Below are positions 35,035 through 47,960 of a stretch of DNA of 64,000 nt, one piece after another (the first letter of the stretch is position 1; the number at the start of each line of letters is the position of its first letter). Under the pieces are notes generated by a model that saw nothing but the letters and a program-made list of their open reading frames with translations, made no database searches and was not told the origin of the DNA. Position numbers and translations under genes: made by a program. The stretch comes from Odobenus rosmarus divergens (Eukaryota > Chordata > Mammalia > Carnivora > Odobenidae), in contig NW_004450287.1 in NCBI RefSeq assembly GCF_000321225.1, positions 1,772,054-1,836,053 on the forward strand. The letters run 5' to 3'.

Positions 35035-35465
35035 ATACTTTCGGTCTCAGTTATCCGCAGCCATCTGTGGTCCAGAAGCGGATGACCCTCTGATGTGCTG
35101 TCATGAAGTCAGTGATATCATGATGTCACTAATATTACATCATGATGCTTCTGTCGTTCCCTGCCCTTCACCACATCATGCGGGCATTCTCTCCTCACAC
35201 GTCATCACCAGGAGGGCAAGTGCAGTCCAATAAGGTATTCTGAGAGAGACCACATTCAGATGACTTTCATTATAATATGCTGTTTTAATTGTTCTGTTTA
35301 TTATTAGTTATCATTGTTAATCTCTTACTGTGCCTAATTGACTAAGCTTTATCGTAGGGATGGATGTATAGGAAAAACATGGTACAGACAGGTACTATCT
35401 GTGGGTTCAGACATCCATGGGGGGCTTGGAATGTGTCCCCTGTGGACAAGGGAGGACTACTGTTC
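35035..35465 (+). mobile_element. Tigger/mariner-like DNA transposon remnant
   Basis: End-like sequences TCTCAGTTATCCGCAGCCAT at the left and CCCCTGTGGACAAGGGAGGA CTACTG at the right resemble Tigger-class ends. No transposase frame. The ORFs here are spurious. Confidence 0.45.
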
Positions 35466-35575
35466 ACTCTTTAAATGACCCAGAGCTACTCGAGTCACCC
35501 AATTTCCAAGGGCGGGAGAGTTCTGCTGTACAAAGCTCATCGCAAGAGGTGTCCCTCATTCTTCCTTAAGGCTAG

Positions 35576-35735
35576 GAGTTCTCAACTTGTGCTGCATACT
35601 GGAGACACTTGGGAAATTTTAAAATAATGCCTCCAGAGATTGGTTTGATTAGTTTGGGTTACAAGTTGCACATGGGGACTTTTAAAAGCCCCTTGAGTGA
35701 TTTTATTGAACAAAGTTGAGAATCACTCTTCAACC
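35576..35735 (+). mobile_element. MER5-like hAT remnant
   Basis: AGTTCTCAACTTGTGCTGCA at the left and AAGTTGAGAATCACT at the right form the inverted ends; ACACTTGGGAAATTTTAAAA lies inside. Confidence 0.6.
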
Positions 35736-36514
35736 CTTCCCGAGAGTGCTTCCACCAGTCAAGTGGTTATTATTCGATTTAACTTTCAAGGCAGACCTAA
35801 GTAAACTTTCTTTTTTTATATGCCTCCCTAATCAAAACATGGCACTGAAATACTAGAGCTAGAAACTAATTTCTTATTATGGACAATGACTGGCTCAAAA
35901 GGAATTAAGAAATAATTGTCAGATGAGTAACTTCCTAATGATTAACTCAACAAGCATAATATGGACACTTGGCAGGATCTTAAATGTCTGTAAAGGGTTT
36001 GAGAATAATTAGGTATTCAAAATTTTATTATCATAAACTAGAATACCACAAAACACTATAAATTATATTAAATAATCAATTCAAACTTAATCATTTAAGT
36101 GTGATCGAAAAGCACATTAACCTAAAATTGTTTGAAAACGTACCTTATATGTACTTTTGTTCATATTCATCACAAATTAAGGTATAATTTAATATTTTAA
36201 TATGATTTTTAGTTCAGATTTAATGTGGATATATTAAGAAACTGTGATCTTGTCTTCTTAATGCATAAGTGACCCTCACATGGCAACAGTATTATTTTCA
36301 GGGACTACTTCTTTTTTGGCAAAGTTCAAAAATGCTGAAAAATGATTAATATTAATCTTATGCTATAAACTATAATAACGCATGCAAACTGGCTTAGTGC
36401 CAAAATTTCACCCTCAAGGAATTCCAAAGCTACCATCACAAACAGACCTCCAGCACACATTCAGAGTCAGAATTCTCTAAGCCACAGATTCCCCAAGAGA
36501 ACAATCTGATTTGA

Positions 36515-36625
36515 CCCTCTAATTTCCTAGAAATGGAAAATGAGGTCCAGCGAGGTTAAACAAGTCAAGCAAAACCCCTAACCAAATGGCTGGGAACTGA
36601 GCCCAGGAAGCCTGAGCCTGCACCC
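36515..36625 (+). repeat. MIR SINE fragment
   Basis: AAATGGAAAATGAGGTCCAG CGAGGTTAAACAAGTC and CTGGGAACTGAGCCCAGGAA match MIR. Confidence 0.65.
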
Positions 36626-38842
36626 TCTCAGCTTTCTGGAAATGGGCACAGGCAAGATCACTACAGAGCAGGCTCAAGCCCCACACAAATGGGGGCTGGC
36701 TGGATCTGGCCCCAGATTTTGCCAATCTCTGCTACAGACGGTTATGTTCAAAGAGGACCTTGGCAAAAAGGGAACTAGTTATCACTTTGTACCCTAATTA
36801 TTCTTATCACAAAACAGACTGCAGTCAACTATACCATTTAATACATTAGCCATAAATATAGTTATTGTAATTTTTTTAATCTACTATTAACTTCGTACAT
36901 TAACATGGTACATTTGTACAGGTAATGAACCAATACTGGTACATTATTATTAAGTAATGTCCATACATTATTCAGATTTCCTTAGTTTTCACTAATGTCC
37001 CTTTTTTGTTATCCCATGCAGGATAGCACATTACATTTAGTTTGCATTATTTTTTATTAGTTCAACACTCTGTGGTGTGTGTGTGTGTGGTGTGAAAGAG
37101 AGAATGAAAGAGAGAATATTATGTCTCTATTCAGCCACTTCAAGTGCAAAACTCTACAAATTACTGTTCTCACATTGTCTAATGTAAAAGAAAAGGCCAT
37201 ATGTTAATAAAGTAACCTAGAGTTTTAATTATGAGAAAAACACTGTGGAGAGTGGAAAGTTAGATTAAAAAGAACTTGACATTTGGAGGGACCTAGAAAC
37301 ATGGTCTCTGATTTCAACATGGGTTAGCAAAATCTAAAAAGCAAGGAATGGGGCAGAGTAGTATGAAAATTTAAAGTAATAAAAGGCAGTTCACACAGAA
37401 CTATAATAATGCAGAAGAAAGCAGTAATATTGTGAAATTTGTCATCATTTACTTTAGGGGAGTTTGCATTTTTAAAATCCACAGAAATGCAGTTACAGTT
37501 TCCTTGCCAATATTTGTATAAAACATTTTCCAAACAAGACTGATTCATCTTACTCTGAAATGAATTGTTAGATCACAACAGAGAATGTTAAAGAGTTTGC
37601 ATCCCTTATAGAAATGCCAAACATTTTACTCTGCCTGATGCTGTACTATAAATAGGGAAATTCAAATGCTAAAAATGTTCTCCAAGTTGCCAAACATAGT
37701 TCTTTAGCATCTACTTCCTAGTACAAATGACTCATTCTTCTAAAGTTTGAAAATGAAAGCTAGTTACAACTCACAGAGAAATACTGTAGCTTATACCAAT
37801 TAATTAAATGCAGAAGATATTTCACTTATGTATATTTCTTTTTCCTGAGGTCAAGTCCACTGAAGTTCTTCTTTAGACTTTTATCGAAGTTTTATTAAAG
37901 AGTAGTTACTCCGATGACAGCTGGATTTTTAAATTAACAATCAGAATAGTCAAACAACATTAAGATTGTTGGAAAATTATGCTGACTGAAATCATTTTGA
38001 AATTCATTAGCTGCATTTGAAAGTAATAGATGTAAAAATGTATTTACTGTAATAAAAACAAGTTAATAGTGAAGTCAGAACATGAAAACTAAGAAGCTCA
38101 CCTAGCAAGACAGTACGAATAATGCTCCAATGTCCAAGAACACAAGGAAATGAAACTCTAAGAGATGTAACCCGATTAAAAAAATAGGACTTCTTAGGAA
38201 GACGTCACCTTTTGTTGTAAAAAGAACAATAAATAGGGGACATGCCATTCATTTATGATTGGTATTTCAAAACAGTATATATACGTAATGCATATCTCAT
38301 AGTAAGTAAAGACAACATCAACAGTGCAGGGGCTTGTGTAACACATCTGAGATCAGCACCCACTCGGGGAGACAATCGCTGACTCTCCCAGAGAGCTGGA
38401 ACAGGAAACCCCAGCAGATGCTCCTGTGATGTAGTGGGAGGAGGGGCGGGGGGGAGGGGGAGGGGGGGCAGGGCAACAGTGGTTTCATAACACATCTTCT
38501 AATCAACTGACTCTACCGTCTGCCTTTAATCTTTCTGCAACTCACCATACCTCGTATTATCTCATTACCAGTCACTTACTCCAGAACAGCAGCATTCTCT
38601 TTAAACTGAATACAAATAATTATTGCAATGTCTTTTCCAGGCTTCACTCAAGTCTTCACCTGTTTTGACTCGTGTAGGTATATTTTTTGCAAGCCTCTGT
38701 TGGAAGTGTTTTGATTAAAAATTTTATGGTATATAAGAAAGAGGTGACTTAAGTACAATTATTTGATTTTAAAGAGACTCATTATTAAAGTTTGTATTAT
38801 GCTCACACACAAACTTTAATAATTCTATTTTGAGTGTTTCCT
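36626..38842. other. PAG1 intron, AT-rich, no recognisable element
   Basis: No exon or clear repeat. Contains a short GT run at 37074-37089 and the G-rich patch at 38438-38471. Confidence 0.45.
38438..38471 (+). repeat. G-rich low-complexity tract
   Basis: Six runs of three or more G in 34 bases, within a GGGAGG/GGGGAGGGGG context; compatible with a G-quadruplex on the plus strand (the non-template DNA is minus for PAG1). Confidence 0.75.
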
Positions 38843-39013
38843 TTTTTTTTTTTTTTAAGGCAGGGGGGGGCACAGGGAGAGGGAGAGAATCTTAAGCAGG
38901 CTCCACACCCAGCACAGAGCCCGATGTGGGGCTCGATCTCACGATCCTGAGATCATGACCTGAGCCGAAACCAAGAGTGGGATGCTTAACCGACTGAGCC
39001 ACCCAGGCGCCCC
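38843..39013 (-). mobile_element. SINEC, sense to PAG1
   Basis: Reversed SINE with head GAGCCACCCAGGCGCCCC. Exact target duplication TTGAGTGTTTCCT at 38830-38842 and 39014-39026. Confidence 0.95.
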
Positions 39014-39489
39014 TTGAGTGTTTCCTATTTAACAAGTGATGTGCTATTCAATTAACTCTAAATTCATTACAGAATAAATTGCTTGACTTGCAGACAAATT
39101 TTTGAAAAGACATACTGGCATATGAGATATATATCAAATATATATTTTCATATATAAGTTTCAAATATATAAGTTCCAAATTATATTTAATATGTTACAA
39201 TATCAAAACATAATAATTGCTTTCATTAGCTGACGTTTGGGTATCTAACATTTTGGACAAACATACTCAAACTACGATAATTTTTGTGTTTACTTATAAA
39301 ACAATGAGATAAGATAAAAAGGTTTCGGCTGCTGTTTGCAAGCATTTCTCTGCAATAAATATATATTTTGTCTGATCTGACTGTGTTGTCAGCTTGCCAA
39401 CAGGAGTGTGAGGACATATATATTAAGGGTATGGATGATACTTATTTCTAATAAATACAAAGTTGAATTGTATGATTGTCACTACTTTT

Positions 39490-39687
39490 TTTTAATTTTT
39501 TTAAGATTTTATTTATTTATTTGAGAGAGGGAATGAGATAGAGAGAGCATGAGACGGGGGAGAGTCAGAGGGAGAAGCAGACTCCCTGCCGAGCAGGGAG
39601 CCCGATGCGGGACTTGATCCCGGGACTCCAGGATCATGACCTGAGCCGAAGGCAGTCGCTCAACCAACTGAGACACCCAGGCGCCCC
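39490..39687 (-). mobile_element. SINEC, sense to PAG1
   Basis: Reversed full-length SINE; exact target duplication TGTCACTACTTTT at 39477-39489 and 39688-39700. Confidence 0.96.
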
Positions 39688-39779
39688 TGTCACTACTTTT
39701 CTTAACATTGAATTTTATACCACAGATATTCCAAGAAGCGGATATGAAACTTATCAAATATATTAAGATATTTAAGATT

Positions 39780-39850
39780 TACTGAAAGTAGGATACAACA
39801 AACACCCATGTAACTACTACCCAGTTTAGGAAATAAAACGTCACCAACAC
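39780..39850 (+). mobile_element. Old LINE-like fragment
   Basis: AACACCCATGTAACTACTAC CCAGTTTAGGAAATAAAACG TCACCAA is a phrase common in ancient L1-family remnants. Family uncertain. Confidence 0.35.
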
Positions 39851-42015
39851 TATGGTAAGTATATAAGAATTCTGGCCAGATGATGGCAGCTTAGAATGAC
39901 ATTGATACTTCTTACGCTTCTTGTCTCACGAGTCAGCTATCCATTATATAGATAAAGCAACAATATGTGACTAAATATAAAAACTAATGAAAGCTGCCAT
40001 GGGCTTGCAGCATTTGAGTGACATGCTTGTTCATCTGACTGTCACTAATGGCTTTCTGTCCTCTATGAGGTCCTCCAACAGTACCGTTTTCTTCAAAAAT
40101 ACTTCAGTAATAGTTCTATTTACTAAGACTTTAAAAAGAGGACTTGGATTTGAACCTTTACCACCCTAGCAATGAAACCCCCCAGGACAGCTCTGATCTT
40201 ATAAGAGTCTGCAGGCAGACCCTGATCCCGGCAAGGACAAAGGGCAGGAAGTCAGACGTGGGTGGGGGGTAAGGAGATTGGCATCCTGAAAACAGAATGG
40301 ATATAATGCTGCTGTACAAGGGAGGTCCCATAAACGGGCTCTGCTCTAGACACCGTCCAACCCAGCACAGCAACCTGGCCGTTGGCCTCCCATCACACAG
40401 CCCTCCAGGTTCTGGGGAACAATCCAGAAATCGAGACTCAGATACCTGCACACACACCAAAGCAGAGCGGGTCTACAGTGTGTACTGGTTTAATAAATGA
40501 GGATGATGTACCCGCAGCTACCTATGAAGCACATTTATGGACGGTCCAATCTCTTCGGGACCAGCCTGTCACAGAGCCAAAATTTCTACCTGAAAGACCA
40601 AAAGGCCACAGAATTTAAAAACCGTGGGAAAAATTTGGTCTCAAAACTGGGAATAGTTGTTTCTGCAGGAAACGTTTGTTTAGCTTAGGACCCGTTAATC
40701 ACGAAGCTATGATTCTAGTTTTCTCTTCAAACCGTTCGTCAAAAAGCACTGAGCAAAACTTGGTTCTTTCATATCCACCACGAAGGATTTCACAGAATTC
40801 ATTCTGCATGCTAATCTCCCTCCTTCCTCTGTCTTTCCTACTTTCTATTCCCTATGTCTCATTTTGCCCCCACCTGTTTGTAATTTACTCTGTCTTAAGG
40901 CGTTATATATTGTGCCTTATTCTTAAAAGCCCTTCTGGAGCCAGCTAGGACATAAACAAGCGATTGCCAGCTTTTTACAAAGATGAAAACAGCTTAGAGA
41001 TAATCCAGTTCTATCCTCCACATTTCACGAATGAGAAATCTGACGCTCTGAGGTCCCAGTGTCTACTGGTTTAAAGACGGGGTGGAATTTAGGGATCCCA
41101 AATGTAGCTGACTGATCTTTCCTCTAGGACTACCTTCTAGGACATGTTCTGTTGTCTCTCCCTTTCTTAAGGCGGCACTGCTCAAGGGGGTGTTGCTAGA
41201 CGTTTCTCCCCATCTGAGAGAATAAAACATGTAGGAAATTCTGCACTCTACATCTTGTTGTGGAGAGTCACAAGAAAATTCTGAGAAACTTGCAATACAT
41301 ACATCAATTTAATTTCATTTAATCCGTGTCTCTCAAACATACCTGCTCATAAATGAAACCTTTCTTCTTTTCTCTTTCAGGAGCAGCGGTATGGAGCTGT
41401 GCCCATTAACACCCCTCTCTGGGAAGTACTGGGTTAAGGCAAGACCTCCCGATGGCAGCTAAATCCTCACCGCAGGTCAGAGAGGAGGATGGTCAAACAT
41501 CCATCTTATTGACATACTGGCTTGAATAGGGGCTTCTCTCAATATTGGCAAGTATCTAGCACCACTGGCCTCAGGGCCGGAGCATATGGAAAGGTCCAGG
41601 ATGCAGCCGGGGAAAGAGGTGTTGAGGAAGAGGGCGAGCAGTGGCCCTTGGCCTTTCTCCCAGCACGGCCGGGGAGGTCGTCTGCAGGCCTGCTGTGGAG
41701 TACAACTCACCCTGACAGCCAGGGGATGCGGCGCCTGGAATCCTGGCTTGACCACACCAGCATTAACCTGCACCCACTTTGAATCTAGAAGGACAAAAAT
41801 TAAAAATTCTTTTTCCCCTGATGTAAATGCCAAGAGGCACGGGTATACAGTTCAAAAACCAGCAATGTAACACACCGTATGTGCCTCTGTGGGGATGGCG
41901 GACCCCAGAGGGACAGGACCATTGAGCAAACTCTGCTGTTGGTACAGGAGGGACCTGTGATAGGGTGCACAGAGCCCTAACGCCTAGACTCCGGTGCAGA
42001 CAGCCCCCGGGCACA
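39851..42015. other. PAG1 intron, little recognisable
   Basis: Unique-looking sequence. A weak MIR/L3-like phrase (CACATTTCACGAATGAGAAA) is at 41018-41037. Confidence 0.4.
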
Positions 42016-42205
42016 CGCCATTCGCCCTCACCACCTGTGGGTCCCTGGAAAAGTTACTCACCCTCTCAGAGCTGCCGTTTCTTCTTCAGTAAAACGGGAA
42101 TAATAATAATGGGAGCAGTGGATTAAATGAGTTAATATTTGCAAGGTGCTTAGACTCCTGCTTGCCACACAGTAAGTGCAGTTTAAGTGTTTGCTAAATA
42201 AAATA
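42016..42205 (-). repeat. MIR SINE, reverse orientation
   Basis: AAAAGTTACTCACCCTCTCA, TTCTTCAGTAAAACGGGAAT AATAATAATGG, GATTAAATGAGTTAATATTT GC and GCCACACAGTAAGTGC: a clear reversed MIR. Confidence 0.8.
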
Positions 42206-45200
42206 GTGTCGTTAAGCCTTTACTCCAATTTCCCTCCACTGGTATATGCTTCCTTTCCCAACAGACAAAGGTGAGCTGTAACTGGTGAACCAAACCCTTT
42301 GCAACTCCTCATTTTAAGACAAGGATAGTCCTTGTCCCCTAGTGACAAGGCTATGAATGAGGCCAGGCCGGGCGATAATTCTGCCTCGAGAGGTGCATGC
42401 ACAGGCTTTGCAGCCTGCGAGCTCCCACTGCTTTCTGGCAGGCTGAGGCCCAGGCTCTGCAGAGCCGGGTGTCACTGGTGCATGCTGATGATCAGGCCTC
42501 CAGGACAGTGGTTGCCGGGGATTCCACCAGCATAGGAACAAGAAGGCAGGACAGGGGACAGGGCCGCCAAGTCACAGAGAGACCAGCAGTTACCCCGCAA
42601 ACTGCCTTCTGAGGCTCCTCGTTGTCCCCCCCCCACACACACACAAGGCAGCGCCTTCAAAGGGGCCCCCGCCGGAGCAGTCGGGACCGGCCCCACCTCT
42701 GCCTCACCGTCCTTGGTAGCCCTTAACGTGGTTGTTAAAAGTGATATAATAAAATCTACTTTTAAAACAGACACAATAAATGTGCCAACATATTGAAGCA
42801 ATAAAGGGAAACAGTTTTGTAACATCCTAGTTAATTTTACTTGGTTCCTTTGGTATTTACTTGAAAATACCAACATATTTATTTTACATATTTTTAAGAG
42901 GTGATACAAACACATCTTTAAAAAGATTGCCAAACACATTTTAAAAGACTGAGAAATTTAAAAACTAAGCAGATAATGTACCTGAACGATGTCATAAGTA
43001 GCAGAGTAAAAGATTTGCTTTAGGTGTCTAAGGTGGGTCCTTATATAGGTTACATAAAAAGCCAAGAAGGGTTTGCAATAATCTAATGACCGACTGTATA
43101 CCGACCCATTAGCACAGCTGTAATTTTAGAAATGTCATTAATTTTTATGATATTGTTCTTATAAAAATACACAGGGAGTTCTTCTTATAAATACAAGTCA
43201 AGACTGGGGAATAGGATAAATCTCTCTTGGAGCACAAAGACGAGGGGCCCTTGAACTTGGCTGGGAGTGGCCCCAGCACATCTGCTCTTGGAGCTTCCCT
43301 GGTCTAGCTCATGTGCTCTATGAACACGACAGCCCACGAGCCCGCAGCATGACCACATCTCTTTCTGCTCTAGTGAGAAACACACATGCACACATGTGAA
43401 GTCCCCGGACACCTGGGGCTACTGGGGACCATCACATCATGCAGCTCCTGTGCTGGCAGGTAGCGGGGAAGCGGGGTGAATGGGGAGCCTTAAGCAGAAA
43501 CACTGGGCTTCAGTCTTGCTTTACATCTCTGTCAGTTCAGTTTCCAAGGCAGGCTTTGCACACTGCTCTCAGACTCCACTTCGACAGTTGTTGACTTTAA
43601 AGTTCTGGACATTTGGGGCATGGCACCCTCTTGCACTATCCCTAGCAGTGGACTGCCTACCTCCAAGCACATCATTTAATGTGTCTTTTCTCTCTTACCT
43701 TAGGCAGCTCACACTTGCTTCTGTGAATCACCAGGGGAGGTGCCTCGGTTGTTTTTCATCTATACCGACGTGAATACTAATGCACAGGGAGCGACCCCCA
43801 AGCAGGTCTGGTGTGTTTATAAACTTCATGATTGTAATTCTTGTTACTACAGTATTTAGACAGACACAGTGCTGTCTTAAAGCCTTTTTTATGTAATACA
43901 TGCAAGATGCAAGGTGAAGAAAACTATCACTTAAAGCAAAACTAGTTCCCTAAATTATGACTTGCATCTACAGTAATGAGAAGCTATGAAAATATATTTT
44001 TTAAAAAAAATCTCTAAGCTAATCTCTTGCTTCAAATTTTGAGATTCTCCACTGCTGTTTTCCCATTCTGTATGCACAGCACAGATTCCTGCCAAGCCTA
44101 TTACAGTGAACAAACAATGTCTTCTCTGTCAGAACAGACAATGAATAGTATCACAAAATTCTCCTCTAGTGTACAGCCTCCATTTCCCCCACCGAGCCCC
44201 TTCAGAAAAGAACCACCAGGATAAGTACTGACGAGGAACACATTACTCACCCCTTGCCCATCTGAAAGTGCATTCTAGCAAGCTAAGGACTGAGAAATGT
44301 CAGCCGTATATTAACCGCTAAACTGAGAAAGGTGACAAGTTTATTTTGTTTTAAATTGGATCGTATAGTTTTGCATCTCTGTGGGTTCTGTACATGTGTA
44401 TCTTTATCAGGAAGGAAGGAGGCATTTTATCAGATATAATTTCAGGGCTTAGCAAAAACAGCTTTTGGCTACAGACTGAGCAGCAACAGGGGAACTTCAT
44501 AGAAATGACACAGCAATTTGTGTTAAAATATTGGCAGCCAATTCGTGAATGCTAAAGCTGACGATGAATTCAGCTGCTTCTGCTAAGCCTTTATTCTCGC
44601 TAAGCTCACGATTCATAAAGAAAGCACCTGCAGTTACTCCTCTGGAACATATAGTGTGATGCTGAGATACTGCTCTTTGAGGTCTCTCTCTCCTTTTCTC
44701 CTTCTCTCTCTCTTATTCACGTTCTCTCTCTCACACGGATGCTCTCCCCGCCCCCCCGACCCCAAAGAGGCTTTAAGGATACGATTTTCCAAAACAAGAA
44801 CTTCATGAAGTATTTGTCACCAACCAACCACAGCCTTACTTAGTAGGTATCTTCACGAGAGGAGAACATGGATTTCTTTAACATCTTCCACATCTGTAAG
44901 ACTTAGTTGGTGTAAAATATGAGTCCATTTTCTTTCCCTTTGTGACATGGATACAGCATATATTTTATTGTAACTTCTAAGAACTGCACCACGCTTTCCC
45001 CATAGAAGACAAAAATGCTAGTTTTATAATCAAACCACACTGGCTCTTGTTTGCATGAATGCCAGAGAGAGATTAACACGAAGAAAAAAGTACCGCCTCC
45101 CCTTCCTCCCTTCCTCCCACACATTTGTAGTGGGACTCCGTGAACTCCCGGACCCTGACAGCATTCTCCGGGGAACACACTGAGGAGAGACTGCAGGATA

Positions 45201-45345
45201 TCCCCACTGTTCTGCTCTCTTCTCCCCCTCCCACTCTCGCAGCACTCTTGGCTTGTTAGCCGGAACAATCAAGCCTGTGTGCAGTACCACTGCAGTCTGC
45301 AAATTCTAATGATGGGCCCCCTTCGTGTACAACGGTACTATTTAC
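42206..45345. other. PAG1 intron between the UTR exon and upstream-intron repeats
   Basis: No gene or clear element. A pyrimidine-rich CT tract lies at 44681-44757. Confidence 0.45.
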
Positions 45346-45438
45346 CTTGGAGAAATGTTTGTCCAAATAAGTAATCAACGTTCTGGCGGTGGACTCCCTT
45401 TGAAATGTTGTGGTGAGAGTCCTTTCTTCCTTCTGGGC
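45346..45438 (-). other. PAG1: Probable noncoding 5' UTR exon of PAG1
   Basis: On the minus strand a long pyrimidine tract leads to TTTGGTTGCAG ending at 45439, followed by 93 nt without any ATG, then the donor TCCAAG|GTAAAT at 45346/45345. Both sites are strong and at a normal internal-exon spacing. It is on the PAG1 strand, about 34 kb upstream of the start exon, and the absence of ATG codons suits a 5' UTR exon. The 93 nt happen to be open in one frame, which leads out of frame with the PAG1 ATG after splicing. PAG1 is known to have long 5' introns and noncoding leading exons, but I identify this exon by its splice signals only, not by recognising its sequence. Confidence 0.6.
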
Positions 45439-45805
45439 CTGCAACCAAAGAGAAAGAAAATTAGGTTAAAAAAAAGGCAGATGGACACAGACTGAAAGAT
45501 ACTTGTCCAGTTTGTTATAAAAACGCGAGCAAATTCGGGCCAAACACTGAGCTTTTTATTCCTTCCTGAGCAAAGCAAGCTGCAAAGTCGAGGAAAAACT
45601 ACAAATAGTAGTAAATAAATAAAAAATGATCTCTAACATAACAATGTCTGATCAAACACCCATCAATTTACTTGCTCTTTCCATATTTTTCCTCATATTA
45701 TGATAAATAAATCTATGAGTTATTGCAGTTAATATTAAAATTCAAGTATCTGTTACCTGAATTTGGTATAAAACAAGTGATGTATTTAAGAGTATTTATG
45801 CTTTT

Positions 45806-46012
45806 TTGAAATTTTTTAAAAAAGATTTTATTTATTTATTTGACAGAGAGATAGGGAGAGAGCACAAGTGAGCAGAGCAGCAGGCAAAGGGAGAGGGAGA
45901 AGCAGGCTCCCCGCTGAGCAGGGAGCCCTGATGTAGGACTTGATCCCATGGCCCTGGGATCACGACCCGAGCCGAAGGCAGACGCTTAATGACTGAACCA
46001 CCCAGGCACCCC
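45806..46012 (-). mobile_element. SINEC, sense to PAG1
   Basis: Reversed SINE; target duplication GAGTATTTATGCTTTT (45790-45805) versus GAGTCTTTATGCTTTT (46014-46029), one mismatch. Confidence 0.93.
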
Positions 46013-46035
46013 AGAGTCTTTATGCTTTTATTTTT

Positions 46036-46228
46036 ATTTTTTTAAAGATTTATTTATTTGAGAGAGAGAGAATGAGAGAGAGAGCATGAGAGAGGGGAGG
46101 GTCAGAGGGAGAAGCAGACTCCCTGCTGAGCCGGGAGCCCGATGGGGGACTCGATCCCGGGACTCCAGGATCATGACCTGAGCCGAAGGCAGTCAGTCGC
46201 TCAACCAACTGAGCCATACAGGCGCCCT
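46036..46228 (-). mobile_element. SINEC, sense to PAG1, adjacent to the previous copy
   Basis: Reversed SINE from TTTTTTTAAAGATTTATTTA to GAGCCATACAGGCGCCC. It begins within a few bases of the preceding SINE's target duplication. Confidence 0.93.
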
Positions 46229-46298
46229 ATTTATGTTTTTAAATAAAGTAAATTGTGATTTAATTATAAGAATGTTTTATTAAAAGGAGCATCTTCAG

Positions 46299-46518
46299 GG
46301 CACCTGGGTGGCTCAGTTGGTTAAGCGTCTGACACTTGATTTCAGCTCGGGTCACGATCACAGGGTGGTGAGATCTGAGATCGAGCCCTGCGTCAGGCTC
46401 CCCACTGGGTGTAGAGACTGCTTGAGATTCTCTCTCCTCCTCTCCTTCTGCAACATGCCCCCCACCTCCCACCCTCTGTGCGTGCGTGTGCTGTCTCTCA
46501 AATAAATCTTAGGGGAAA
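46299..46518 (+). mobile_element. SINEC, older subtype, antisense to PAG1
   Basis: Head GGCACCTGGGTGGCTCAG then TTGATTTCAGCTCGGGTCAC, the longer subtype. Exact 17-bp target duplication AAAAGGAGCATCTTCAG at 46282-46298 and 46519-46535. Confidence 0.95.
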
Positions 46519-47188
46519 AAAAGGAGCATCTTCAGTACCACAGGAACTGTGTGACCTAAATGGCACGCAGATCTCCTGATCCGATGTTGTTCCTTCACTC
46601 ACTTCACTGTGGGAATGAGGAAGACGCGCCAAAATGGGAGAGGGGAGGACAGGGATGCCTTCTCCCTTCATTGCCCTCCTGATTCATCCCATCCATGGTT
46701 TTGCCTTAGTTTTGGTGCCCAGGCTTTCCTCTCCACGTCTCTCCCCATCTCCTAACAAATATCTCCGGTACTGAACCTCTGTTTGACGTAAGGCACCATA
46801 ATAAGTGCAGCGTGGGAGGGAGTAGGGGAAGGTGACAGAATGAATGAATGAATGAGCTTACACTATAAGGGGGAATATCCTAGCTATTAACTAAGATTCA
46901 GAACTTCTCAAATTATTTTAACAGAGATACAATTCCTGATTTGAATATAAAAAACTGAGTACAACACGAGCCTTCTAGATCTGCATCTAGTGATGTTCTA
47001 TTATTAGGACCACATATGATCATCTTAGACTATAGGTTGCTTTCTTCCATAGCAGAGTCAGCAGATTATTTATACCATCTCGAGGTACATCTATTGTTTC
47101 TCTGACAGTTACCAAGTGAGAAATGGCTCCCTTTTGTTTGCCACTGCATTCAGCTATTATTTTATTTTCATTAATAAGTCTAAAAAGA

Positions 47189-47384
47189 GGGGTGCCTGGG
47201 TGGCTCAGTGGTTGGGCGTCTGCCTTTGTCTCTGGTCATGGTCCCGGGGTCCTGGGATTGAGCCCCGCATCGGGCTCCCTGCTCGGTGGGGAGCCTGCTT
47301 CTCCCTCTCCCACTCCCCTGCTTGTGTTCCCTCTCTCGCTGTGTCTCTCCCTGTAAAATAAATGGATAAAATCTTTAAAAAAAA
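47189..47384 (+). mobile_element. SINEC, antisense to PAG1
   Basis: Full-length copy; exact 16-bp target duplication AATAAGTCTAAAAAGA at 47173-47188 and 47385-47400. Confidence 0.96.
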
Positions 47385-47960
47385 AATAAGTCTAAAAAGA
47401 CTGGAACAAGACACACAATCATGGGCTATTTTCTTCTGACCCGACTCCAGGTCTTTCCGCCGTCAATCATGCAAACTAAAAGGGCAGGGCCCGCCTTCAC
47501 TGGGTGAGGGCTTGGCAGACAAGAGCCTTTTCCAAACCACCTTTCGCTCTTTCATTAGATTTTAAAGCAAACCTCCTCCTGAAACCCTGCCATGCAGATA
47601 TATTTAGATGTGGATTCCAAATGTAAACATCTCCACTTCCCCATGTCATCATGGTCGGTCCCAGAGAACTCTCCTGAATTTGTTAGAAATAGAAGCAAGA
47701 TTGGATGACCTAAATCAAACTGCTACAGCAAAAAAAAAAAAAAAAAAAGAAATGAATATTTTTCTTAAAATGCCAAATCTTATTAATATGTATTAGAAAT
47801 AATATGTTTGCAAATGCTTTTTCTATTACTAGGTGGGAGTCAAGAGTCTAATTTGAAAATTGAGCACATAACTTGACAGTTATTCTAATAACATAAAAGT
47901 GGTACATAATTTTGCATTTTCAGAATATGCATTTTATGACAAAAATATTTCAAAGAAACA

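Noticed and set aside
41360..41870. Plus-strand acceptor-like TTCTCTTTCAG followed by GAGCAGCGG and several open frames
   Set aside because: It could be an exon of an antisense transcript, but I found no matching donor or homology; one good acceptor is expected by chance in this much DNA.
47400..47750. Processed pseudogene ending in the A run at 47731
   Set aside because: The upstream sequence matches no gene I recognise, has no long frame, and I see no flanking duplication.
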